Assembly: GCA_902526825.1 (NCBI GenBank)
Contig: CABZMN010000006.1
Span: forward strand, 1 to 64,000
DNA from: an uncultured Candidatus Actinomarina sp.
GTDB taxonomy: Bacteria; Actinomycetota; Acidimicrobiia; Actinomarinales; Actinomarinaceae
Length of the DNA: 64,000 nucleotides
Reading direction: 5' to 3'
Shown here: one piece after another, positions 57,351-64,000 of the stretch
How positions within the stretch are numbered: position 1 is the first letter of the stretch
Layout of the letters: each line of letters starts with the position of its first letter
Translations under genes and position numbers: made by a program
Notes under the pieces: model-generated
Told to the model about the DNA's origin: nothing
Seen by the model: only the letters and a program-made list of their open reading frames with translations
Database searches by the model: none

Positions 57351-58451
57351 TTATTTTTTATTAGGTAACCCAAAAAGTGGTCTTAAAAATTTAATATTTT
57401 TTACACCGTGATAAATGGTGAGACTCAAGAAACAGAGTAAAAACAAAACGAGTGAAAACTTGATTAAAAAAGGTAAATTTATATCTGAAAAAATATACAT
57501 CACTCCCATTTGTACAGGCATGTGCACAATATAAACAGGAAATATTGCTTGTTTGTAATATTGCAGTTGTGATGAATCTTTATTTAGGTATTTTGCTCCA
57601 ATTCCAAGAATTAAGAAAATAAAGTTAAAAGATTCGAAAGCGATTAGCTTATTTACAACTTCGAATTCGTTTACAAATCTGTTTACTAAGAGTGGAATAC
57701 CTATGGCAGTATGAGTGCTTATATTTTTTAAATTATATTCCCAAAATTTATCACCTTGAGAGGTTAAAACTATTCCAATAAAAAACCATAAAAAACCAAG
57801 TAATAAACCATGGTTCGTACCATAGTATTCGGCATAACCATTTCCATAACCTATCTCTTGATTAAAAGCTGTTAAGTCGAGAAGGTGACCTTCAAGAACT
57901 ATTGGGATTGAGAAAATTAAAACACCTCCTCTAAAGTTAAGAATTGAATCTAAAAATTTAAAACCTTCTTTTTTATTTGATAAGAAGTTAATAATTGGAA
58001 TGAGCAATAAACAATAAATTAATATATTTATTAAAAACCATAAATGCCCCCCTGTGAAAAAAGAGGTAATCACAATTCCAACGCTGTCTTCCATGTTTAT
58101 ATCCCCGTAGATAAACTGAACAGAAATTATCAAATACAATGGAACAAAAGTTATGGAACCAAAAAGATAAGGAATTCCCAATCTTTTCAGTCTCTCTTTA
58201 AATAGATCTCCAATACCTCTGTTTTGGAATGAAAATCTTAATGCAATACCAGCAATTACAAAAAGTAGCGGAATCCTCCATATGTTGAATATGCTAAGCA
58301 AGCTCCATATATTATCTATTGGCTTATTGTTCGGAACAAAAAGAATCCACTTAGCTACAGATGTGAAAGATACAGCCAAATGATAAAAAATTAAGAGAAA
58401 AAGAGCAATAGATCTAAGTGCGTCTATATCATGTCTTCTTTCGTCAAACAT
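57351..58451 (-). CDS. Acyltransferase-3 family membrane protein
   Basis: The family transfers acyl groups to sugars, peptidoglycan or other molecules across the membrane. The N-terminus shows DIDALRSIALFLLIFYHLAVSF with the family Arg and His near residues 12-22; about ten helices follow, with GGHLWFLINILIYCLLL in the middle, typical of this family. The length of 366 is standard. No SGNH domain is fused. The gene leads a unit with a small membrane protein and a PPOX protein. Confidence 0.88.
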   Translation of the reverse strand: MFDERRHDIDALRSIALFLLIFYHLAVSFTSVAKWILFVPNNKPIDNIWSLLSIFNIWRIPLLFVIAGIALRFSFQNRGIGDLFKERLKRLGIPYLFGSITFVPLYLIISVQFIYGDINMEDSVGIVITSFFTGGHLWFLINILIYCLLLIPIINFLSNKKEGFKFLDSILNFRGGVLIFSIPIVLEGHLLDLTAFNQEIGYGNGYAEYYGTNHGLLLGFLWFFIGIVLTSQGDKFWEYNLKNISTHTAIGIPLLVNRFVNEFEVVNKLIAFESFNFIFLILGIGAKYLNKDSSQLQYYKQAIFPVYIVHMPVQMGVMYIFSDINLPFLIKFSLVLFLLCFLSLTIYHGVKNIKFLRPLFGLPNKK

Positions 58452-58473
58452 AGAATTGATTTTAAAAGACTAT

Positions 58474-59118
58474 TTAATTTATTGATTCACCGGACTTAAA
58501 GTCAACAAATTGCTTTATTGCATAAGGGTTTCCATAATAATCATCAAACCCATTCATCAATGGCATAAATTGTTCGTATACATTTCCATCAGCATTAAGT
58601 TTTTCGTCGAAATCATGCTTTGCGTCATGAGAAGTCCAAAATTCAAATAATACTAAATTGTTTTCATCAGATTTGAAAGCTCCATAAGAGATAATGCCTT
58701 CATCCTCTTCAAGTTTTGGTAAGTAGATTTCTTTTTGAAGATTCATATACTCATCAGCATCTTTGACATCTAATTTAGCAAATGCTAAAAACATTGACTC
58801 TTTTGAGTCTTCAATTAATGAATCTTTTAAAGTCTTACCGGTAATCAATTCACCTTCATAGACTCTTGGAAAACTATCAAGAATATCTTGAATTTGCATT
58901 AAGTTTTCGTTTCTAATTTCTGCAAATTTATCTGCAGTCTCTTTGTCCTTCATAAATGCAATACCAAGATTTACATTATCTTTTGGGTTAAAGAATGCGA
59001 TAGAATACATATCACCTCTAAGAGGCTCTAAAGCTGGGAACCCTGAGGTTTCAAAAAAGTCTTTGAGCTCTTCAAGCTTTCCGTCTTTAAATAAAATGGT
59101 TACTGCTACGGCATACAT
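58474..59118 (-). CDS. Two-domain ABM-like protein, last gene of the ABM/membrane operon
   Basis: I start at ATG 59118, where TAATG overlaps the stop of the six-helix gene; the track start 12 codons earlier lies inside that gene. The 214-residue product has two alpha-beta-barrel-like halves: YAVAVTILFKDGKLEELKDFF in the first and MFLAFAKLDVKDADEYMNLQ with WTSHDAKHDFDEKL in the second. It ends KQFVDFKSGESIN, close to the end of the protein at 31425-32060. It is more diverged from the other members. The function is unknown. Confidence 0.72.
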   Translation of the reverse strand: MYAVAVTILFKDGKLEELKDFFETSGFPALEPLRGDMYSIAFFNPKDNVNLGIAFMKDKETADKFAEIRNENLMQIQDILDSFPRVYEGELITGKTLKDSLIEDSKESMFLAFAKLDVKDADEYMNLQKEIYLPKLEEDEGIISYGAFKSDENNLVLFEFWTSHDAKHDFDEKLNADGNVYEQFMPLMNGFDDYYGNPYAIKQFVDFKSGESIN

Positions 59119-59726
59119 TAGCTTGCGTAAGCTTTTGATATTGCAAAAAACCAAGCAGGCGTCAAAACTACTCCAAGAATTACATTTAAAGGTATAAATG
59201 CTGCATCAGGAAATAATCCAGCAAGGAAAACTATAGTTACTATTCCAATTCCATAGCCAACTGTATTTCCTACTGCTGGTCCCCATGATGGCAAAATATC
59301 TTTTCCATATTTTGCAAATTGTATATTCCAGGGTGCTATAAAGAGAAAAACTGCTGGAGTTACATAGAAAACAAAATCAGCAGCCATATCAGCTGTTAAA
59401 GTAGTTTCGTTAAATGCATTATAAACTGCAGAAGGAACAAGTGCAGTTACCACACCTACAGCAGAGACTGTGTAAGCTAAACCAATTGATCCTGTCAGTA
59501 ATGGTTTATCTTTATCGTCAAGAAGCTTTCCCGATAATCTAACAACTCCCATTCCAGCCATAAGCTGGAGAGCGCTAGATATTCCAATTATCGGTCCCCA
59601 AGTTTCATTGTAACCTGATGCATCTGGTCCTAATACAAATACTTGAATAAGAAAATTTGCAAGCAATAAAGTTAATGCTCCTAATGCAAATCTCCTACCA
59701 AGATTTTTTTCTTCTGTTGTTATCAT
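59118..59726 (-). CDS. Six-helix membrane protein of the ABM-linked family
   Basis: This 202-residue protein has about six helices. The start (EEKNLGRRFALGALTLLLANFLIQVFVLGPDASGYNETWG) matches the proteins at 32151-32768 and 61525-62139 in motif order, especially LGPDxxGY. A late segment (ILPSWGPAVGNTVGYGIG; LFPDAAFIPLNVILGVVLTPAWF) again matches (PSWGRVSGQGAAYL; PANAFVPLFLLGGVVLFPIF). It ends in TAATG, coupling it to the ABM-like gene, the same pairing as at 31-33 kb but in opposite gene order. Confidence 0.75.
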   Translation of the reverse strand: MITTEEKNLGRRFALGALTLLLANFLIQVFVLGPDASGYNETWGPIIGISSALQLMAGMGVVRLSGKLLDDKDKPLLTGSIGLAYTVSAVGVVTALVPSAVYNAFNETTLTADMAADFVFYVTPAVFLFIAPWNIQFAKYGKDILPSWGPAVGNTVGYGIGIVTIVFLAGLFPDAAFIPLNVILGVVLTPAWFFAISKAYAS

Positions 59727-59789
59727 TATTGATTATTCCAATCTAAAAGTTTTCCTTCAAGAAAACTTTCATTTTTTATATTCTTTCTT
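59726..59789 (-). pseudogene. Relic of the 3' end of an ABM-like gene
   Basis: Between the 118-residue gene and the six-helix gene, the minus strand encodes NESFLEGKLLDWNNQ-stop in one frame. This matches the end of the intact ABM-like protein at 60149-60799 (NVSFPEGKLSEWSK), and the DNA is similar as well (aaagttttccttcaagaaaactt versus aaagttttccttcaggaaaactt). The stop overlaps the next start as TAATG. The body of the gene is gone, so this looks like the remnant of a deleted paralogue. Confidence 0.7.
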
Positions 59790-60146
59790 CTAATTACTAT
59801 TTGAGATTTCCATACCGCCTATGATCAGCTCCATCTCTTTCCCATATTTTTCATCTGCTTCTTCAGATGTCATTCCAATTCTCTCGGCAAATCTATCTTG
59901 GAACTCTTTGGTTCCAGCATCTGCATCATAAGACTCCATCCATTTATTTCTTGCATCTTTTGATGGAAACATATTTATGGATACATAATAAACACCATCC
60001 TCTTGTTCTTGGTATGCCCACAAGAATTTTACATCTGTCGCATCTACAAACTCTTTAGAATATTCATTCCAAACTTCTTTCCAAGCTTTATAGACTTCTT
60101 CACTATGTTCTTTATATTTTGTTATATTGACTGTCATTTGTTCCAT
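59790..60146 (-). CDS. Single-domain ABM/Dabb-like protein
   Basis: The 118-residue protein has one likely alpha-beta-barrel domain: MTVNITKYKEHSEEVYKAWKEV, then VKFLWAYQEQEDGVYYVSINMF and a helix with ARNKWMESYDA. It is not closely similar to the two-domain members and ends without the FxxGK tail. It starts two bases after the stop of the 216-residue ABM-like gene, with a good ribosome site. The function is unknown. Confidence 0.68.
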   Translation of the reverse strand: MEQMTVNITKYKEHSEEVYKAWKEVWNEYSKEFVDATDVKFLWAYQEQEDGVYYVSINMFPSKDARNKWMESYDADAGTKEFQDRFAERIGMTSEEADEKYGKEMELIIGGMEISNSN

Positions 60147-60148
60147 AA

Positions 60149-60799
60149 TTATTTACTCCATTCTGAAAGTTTTCCTTCAGGAAAACTTACATTATTTACA
60201 TATATCTTGCATACTCCAGTTACAACAGTTGGTGGACTTTTAATATAAGTCATAGCATCTGCCATTATTTGTTGAAATTTTTCCTGGGATGAATCTATTG
60301 CTTCTTGTGATTCCCAATTGCTCAATGTGACACCCTTGTTGTCACCTACATCTGCAGCTAAAGCACCAATTAAACCTTCTGTACCTTCATAGCTCGCATA
60401 CACAGTATTTTGAATCCAATCTGTGAATTCATCAATTTTTTCTTCGTCATATGCTGATCCAAATCCTAACCGAACAACAAAGGGTTTAACTGGATCGTCT
60501 TTTCTTGTAGTCTGATAAATTTGTCCTGCATTCATAGGTCCAAACGAAATAGTTGGTGGCCCGCTGACAAATTCTCCCAATCCACTTAGCGCTTCTTGAA
60601 TTTGTGGTCCAGCAGCATTCATTGCGTCTTCATTAGCCCACAAACTCCAAGAAGTCATTTGACCATTATCCATTTCAGCAATACAAATCTGAAATAAACC
60701 AGGCGTATCCCTAAAAGAATCGGCTACGCTTTCAGCATATGCTATAGTTTCTTCCATTTTGCCCTCTTGTATGTCAACTTGCGTTAATCTAAAGTACAT
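60149..60799 (-). CDS. Two-domain ABM-like protein
   Basis: The 216-residue protein shows two similar halves: MYFRLTQVDIQEGKMEETIAYAE with FRDTPGLFQICIAEM, and VVRLGFGSAYDEEKIDEFTDWI with YEGTEGLIGALAADV. Linker segments GPPTISFGPMNAGQIYQ and SPPTVVTGVCKIYV are in equivalent places, each at the end of a domain, and resemble SGPP/APPV segments of the paralogues. It ends NNVSFPEGKLSEWSK. No signal peptide. It is related to the proteins at 60824-61465 and 31425-32060. Confidence 0.75.
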   Translation of the reverse strand: MYFRLTQVDIQEGKMEETIAYAESVADSFRDTPGLFQICIAEMDNGQMTSWSLWANEDAMNAAGPQIQEALSGLGEFVSGPPTISFGPMNAGQIYQTTRKDDPVKPFVVRLGFGSAYDEEKIDEFTDWIQNTVYASYEGTEGLIGALAADVGDNKGVTLSNWESQEAIDSSQEKFQQIMADAMTYIKSPPTVVTGVCKIYVNNVSFPEGKLSEWSK

Positions 60800-60823
60800 A
60801 TTTTCTCCTTTTAATTTAATTTT

Positions 60824-61465
60824 TTACAATTTTCCAACAGGAAAATCTACATAATTCTTCCATATATCACATTGACCAGTTACTTCTTGTGGCGGTTCTG
60901 AAATAAGGTTTGCGACCGCATCGGAAACTACAGATGCAATAACATCAGATGCTGAGTGTGCAGCATCATGATCAGTCCAAAAATTGAAACTAAATCCTTT
61001 ATCCTCTGCTACTTTACAAGCACCAGTTCCATAAATTCCCTCTACATTTTCATAAGCTGGATAAACAGTGTTTGTCATAAATTCTGTAACATCATCATAG
61101 GTTTTACCCTCTTGAGTTCCTCCACCTAAAACGAATCTCGCAAAAAATCCATCTTCGCCTTCCTTGGATACTGCGATATATTGTTGTCCAGCAACCATAG
61201 GTCCTTCCATCACTTCTGGTTGACCATCAAGCATCTCTGCCGCTCCTGCTAAAGCCTGATTAAATTTATCAATTGAAGCTTCTTTAGCTCCTTCATTAGT
61301 CCAAGTAGACCATGCCATGAATCTTCCATCATTTGTCGCACATGCAGCTATTCCTAATAACCCTGATATTCCATCATAAGATGGGATGACTGTATTTTTG
61401 ACGTATTCAAGGGCATTATCCATTTCACCCTCATTCACATCTGCAAGTGTAAGTCTTACAAACAT
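60824..61465 (-). CDS. Two-domain ABM-like protein
   Basis: The 213-residue protein has halves FVRLTLADVNEGEMDNALEYVKNTVIPSYDGISGLLGIAAC and FARFVLGGGTQEGKTYDDVTEFMTNTVYPAYENVEGIYGTGAC. The repeated pattern NTV(I/Y)P(S/A)Y(D/E) in both halves shows the internal duplication clearly. It ends WKNYVDFPVGKL. WSTWTNEGAK and NFWTDHDAAH are equivalent loops, the latter also seen as WTSHDAKH in the last operon member. A GGAGTAAAA ribosome site precedes the ATG. The ligand or reaction is unknown. Confidence 0.75.
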   Translation of the reverse strand: MFVRLTLADVNEGEMDNALEYVKNTVIPSYDGISGLLGIAACATNDGRFMAWSTWTNEGAKEASIDKFNQALAGAAEMLDGQPEVMEGPMVAGQQYIAVSKEGEDGFFARFVLGGGTQEGKTYDDVTEFMTNTVYPAYENVEGIYGTGACKVAEDKGFSFNFWTDHDAAHSASDVIASVVSDAVANLISEPPQEVTGQCDIWKNYVDFPVGKL

Positions 61466-61524
61466 TTTTACTCCTAACGTAATTTTGTCGTCAGTTAAGT
61501 GTATCTACAAAGCCCTGTTTATGT

Positions 61525-62139
61525 TTATGCCTTTGAAAATGCTGAAGAAAATGAGAATATAAATGCTGGAAACAAAATAACTCCGCCTAATACAGCTATT
61601 AAAATAAAGGCTCCTTGTGGTAGAAGTCCAAATATACTTCCAAGAGAAAACATCAATATTAAAATAGATCCACCCCAACCAGAATAAACACCATAGGTCG
61701 GGAGTTGACCATTATTAACTGAAAGTACACAAATTACTGCTATTCCAGCTAATAAATTCCAACCCCATGCATTAATATTTTGCAGTATCTGTATTTGATC
61801 AACTGTAAAGAGTGTTCCATCGTTATTAAAGTATCCAGTTGCGTTGAAGCTATTTACCATATTTATAGCTATTACTGCAAAAAAGGCTTGAATAACCACT
61901 CTAAAGTATGGTTTATCTTCAGCATTGAAGAGCTTTAGTGAGAATGCAAGTACAAACAAAAAAGAAAATGCTTGTGCGTAATTTAAAATTGCGACTATTC
62001 CTCCCGTTGCTGAATCAAAACCAGGACTACCTGGATCACCCAATGCAACCTGCACTGCAAATGATAAAAAGATACAGGCCGCAGAAACTCGAGCCATTAA
62101 GCTTCCTATTCTTTTTTCACTATCAGATAATGTATTCAT
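61525..62139 (-). CDS. Six-helix membrane protein of the ABM-linked family
   Basis: The 204-residue protein starts with a short polar N-terminus (SDSEKRIGSLMARVSAACIFLSFAVQVALGDPGSPGF), matching KESQLGSLMARIAAL at 32151. Six helices are predicted. Later segments AEDKPYFRVVIQAFFAVIAINMVNSFNATG and LPTYGVYSGWGGSILILMFSLGSIFGLLPQGAFILIAVLGGVILFPAF also align with that protein (DNNPYFRIVSAILFVAAVI; LIPANAFVPLFLLGGVVLFPIF). It is clearly the orthologue-like partner of the 32-kb copy. Confidence 0.78.
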   Translation of the reverse strand: MNTLSDSEKRIGSLMARVSAACIFLSFAVQVALGDPGSPGFDSATGGIVAILNYAQAFSFLFVLAFSLKLFNAEDKPYFRVVIQAFFAVIAINMVNSFNATGYFNNDGTLFTVDQIQILQNINAWGWNLLAGIAVICVLSVNNGQLPTYGVYSGWGGSILILMFSLGSIFGLLPQGAFILIAVLGGVILFPAFIFSFSSAFSKA

Positions 62140-62151
62140 TTTTCCTTTCTT

Positions 62152-62724
62152 CTATTCCGTGCCCAATGACATTTTGTCACCCCAAGCAACATAGCTACCA
62201 ACGCCTAGTCCAATAATCATTGCAATCCACCCAATTCCAAATAATGGTTGAAATGACTCTGGTAGTGTATAGTCAAAGAAAAGCTGTGCTCCTGAACCAA
62301 TTAAAATAAATGTAAAAGCAAAAATGCTTAGATATTCATAAACTGGTCTAAACACTCCAGTACCTCTAGTCGTGAGAGCGAAAGTTAACGTGTTAAATGC
62401 CCATAAAAAATACATTCCAGCAAATCCATTTTCTCTAAATTCTGGAAATGATATTTCAATTAGCGTCCCAAGAATTATCACAGCACCTAAAATACCTGTA
62501 GCCATTTTCCAATAATCGGGGACTTGATCTTCTATTAAATAATATCCTCCAAGAATTATTCCTAAAAGTGTAAATGCCCAAGCAAAGTTGAATATTCTAT
62601 TGATCCCTTCTGGCCCCTCATATAGACCGAATCCATTACCAATAAGATATAAATTACAACCAATAAATCCAATACAATTTTGTCTTGCCAGTTGCCCTAC
62701 CGGCTGTGTAAAAAATTTTTTCAT
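62152..62724 (-). CDS. Six-helix membrane protein, first gene of the ABM/membrane operon
   Basis: The 190-residue protein has about six hydrophobic helices (IGFIGCNLYLIGNGFGLYEG; IFNFAWAFTLLGIILGGYYLI; ATGILGAVIILGTLI; MYFLWAFNTLTFALT; LSIFAFTFILIGSGAQLFF; FGIGWIAMIIGLGVGSYVAWG). It does not align with the other three membrane proteins by motif, so it forms a separate type. It has a strong ribosome site (GGAAGGAAG). A dyad overlaps its likely -10 region. Confidence 0.7.
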   Translation of the reverse strand: MKKFFTQPVGQLARQNCIGFIGCNLYLIGNGFGLYEGPEGINRIFNFAWAFTLLGIILGGYYLIEDQVPDYWKMATGILGAVIILGTLIEISFPEFRENGFAGMYFLWAFNTLTFALTTRGTGVFRPVYEYLSIFAFTFILIGSGAQLFFDYTLPESFQPLFGIGWIAMIIGLGVGSYVAWGDKMSLGTE

Positions 62725-62774
62725 AAAACTTCCTTCCTAAAGTTTTTTTAAAACTAAAAATATGAGCTTCCCCC

Positions 62775-62791
62775 ATACTCAATCCGAGTAT
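62775..62791 (-). promoter_or_regulatory. Dyad overlapping the promoter of the ABM/membrane operon
   Basis: ATACTC-GGATT-GAGTAT (minus strand) is a perfect 6-bp inverted repeat. Its left arm overlaps a TATACT box that could be the -10 element, about 67 bases before the first start codon; no good -35 is seen. This is a suitable place for a repressor or activator site. The 126-base spacer 62725-62850 holds this and nothing else that I can identify. Confidence 0.5.
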
Positions 62792-62850
62792 ATAAACAAA
62801 ATAAAGAGCGTGTTGGTTATTTCTAAATTTTAAGTAGATTTAACAATTTG

Positions 62851-64000
62851 TTAATAATTTGAAATAGCGTCCGTAAGACTATCAATAAGTCTTTGAATAT
62901 CACTAATATTTACGCTTTCATTAGGGGCATGAGCATTTCCTTCTTCATCACCTGCACCAACTAAAACTATCTCAGAGTTAGGGAACTCATTAATAAAGAC
63001 ATTTGCAAAAGGAATTGAACCTCCTACACCCATATATGCCACTTCATTTTCCCAGTGTTTATTAAATGACTCTATTAGTTTTGAACTAAATTCATTTTTG
63101 GGATCAACTAGTATTCCTTTTCCTTTTGCTTCAGGTATGAATTCAACATTTGCATTAAAAGGAGTATTTTCTTTTATATGTTGTTCAAGCATATTCATTG
63201 CATGATCTGGATCTTCAGTTGGAGGAAGCCTTAAGCTAATTTTTGCTTTTGCTTTAGGAATGAGTAAATTTACAGATTCAGCTACAGGAGGAGCATCAAT
63301 GGCCAATATACTTAATGCGGGTTCCAACCATAATCTTTTTGAGTAACTATCCATTTCAAACAAGTTAACACCAGTGGAAGAAAGTGTGCTTTTTACAAAT
63401 TCATCAGATAGTTCAAATACATCTTGTTCGGTTGGAGTAAGTCCTTCTATAAGTAATTCTCCTTTATCATTATGAAAAGAAGAAATGATTCGACTTAAAA
63501 TCATAAATGCGTCTGGAACAACTCCTCCACCTAATCCAGAATGTACAGGTTCCATTTGTTGATCAACAACTATGACACCATCAACTAGTCCTCTTAGGGA
63601 TGTCGTTATCGTTGGAACACCTGACTTAATATTTCCTGAATCTGCAATAACAATTACATCTGCCTCAAGATCTTCTCTGTTTTCAGCGATAAACTCAGTC
63701 ATGTAGGGTGAACCTATTTCTTCTTCACCTTCAATAAAAATTTTTATATTCACAGGCAGGGTTTCAAGTAGGTTTTTCACCACTTCATAATGTGTTACAA
63801 CTCCTGCTTTATTATCTCCTGACCCTCTTGCAAAAAGTCTTCCATCGATAATCTCTGGTTTAAAGGGGTCTGTATCCCATTTATTTATATCTCCAACTGG
63901 TTGAACATCGTGATGTGCATAGAGAAGAACCGTTTTTTTAGAGGGGTCTATTTCACTCTGACCAAGTACGGCTGGTTTACTATTTTTACTAGAAGTAACC
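62851..64000 (-). CDS. M20 family metallopeptidase (5' end outside window)
   Basis: The frame stays open to the window edge; the track start at 63783 is an internal GTG. Upstream of it the zinc-site motifs are present: LLYAHHDVQPVG (metal His and catalytic Asp) and LFARGSGDNKAGVV (bridging Asp). Downstream, FIEGEEEIGSP supplies the catalytic Glu pair, and a dimerisation domain and GAGDEEGNAHAPNE complete the enzyme. It is a dipeptidase/carboxypeptidase of the M20/ArgE/DapE group. The substrate is unclear. About 383 residues are visible. Confidence 0.93.
   Translation of the reverse strand, partial: VTSSKNSKPAVLGQSEIDPSKKTVLLYAHHDVQPVGDINKWDTDPFKPEIIDGRLFARGSGDNKAGVVTHYEVVKNLLETLPVNIKIFIEGEEEIGSPYMTEFIAENREDLEADVIVIADSGNIKSGVPTITTSLRGLVDGVIVVDQQMEPVHSGLGGGVVPDAFMILSRIISSFHNDKGELLIEGLTPTEQDVFELSDEFVKSTLSSTGVNLFEMDSYSKRLWLEPALSILAIDAPPVAESVNLLIPKAKAKISLRLPPTEDPDHAMNMLEQHIKENTPFNANVEFIPEAKGKGILVDPKNEFSSKLIESFNKHWENEVAYMGVGGSIPFANVFINEFPNSEIVLVGAGDEEGNAHAPNESVNISDIQRLIDSLTDAISNY

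Noticed and set aside
1-64000. CRISPR arrays, insertion sequences, rRNA genes, replication origin
   Set aside because: No regularly spaced repeats, transposase, rRNA stretches or clustered DnaA boxes were seen on either strand.

Overview
The window comes from a bacterium with low G+C (roughly one third by eye) and very tight gene packing: most neighbours overlap by 1-4 bases or lie a few bases apart, and non-coding gaps over 150 bases are rare. A WhiB-type iron-sulfur regulator, a type II glutamine synthetase divergent from a GlnR-like orphan regulator, Thr-rich linkers on exported proteins and the gene order rpsF-ssb-rpsR-rplI-dnaB point to an actinobacterium. With this base composition and packing, a streamlined marine lineage such as Candidatus Actinomarina or relatives is my best guess (inference; no 16S gene is present).

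Layout. 0-6.2 kb: exopolysaccharide locus (priming sugar-phosphate transferase cut by the window edge, an O-antigen polymerase/ligase-like membrane protein with a small homologous neighbour, a GT4 and a WecG/TagA glycosyltransferase), with tRNA-Lys(TTT) and tRNA-Arg(TCG), then argS. 8-11.3 kb: nitrogen and Fe-S genes. 11.4-14.4 kb: selA-selB; no selC and no in-frame UGA selenoprotein was found here. 14.4-17.8 kb: WhiB, NfeD-like, receiver-like and CNNM/CBS proteins. 17.8-26.3 kb: a complete mannitol phosphotransferase system (IIC, IIB, IIA, mannitol-1-phosphate dehydrogenase, HPr, Enzyme I) with a strong operator/promoter, interleaved with ispD and a COG4091-type reductase that may be a DRL-type DXP reductoisomerase. 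26.3-31.3 kb: DMT transporter, replisome/ribosome operon, panB. 31.4-35.3 kb: first copy of an unknown pair (duplicated alpha-beta-barrel protein plus six-helix membrane protein), a lipoprotein MsrA, ribokinase and nucleoside phosphorylase. 35-47 kb: housekeeping and metabolic genes (P450, PLP sulfur enzyme, ceramidase-like hydrolase, ArsC, DinB, CutA, SDRs, acyltransferase, metallopeptidase-like lipoprotein, LysA, endonuclease IV). 47-51.6 kb: two paralogous lipoproteins and a P450 flanked by two copies of a structured ~160-base element. 51.6-58.5 kb: phosphatase, acyltransferases, permease, SRPBCC protein with a structured leader, PPOX protein and acyltransferase-3.

58.5-62.8 kb is the most unusual part: a seven-gene operon built from several related alpha-beta-barrel proteins and three small membrane proteins, with a decayed copy inside. 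Together with the pair at 31.4-32.8 kb it looks like an expanded, undescribed membrane-associated system. The window ends in a partial M20 peptidase.
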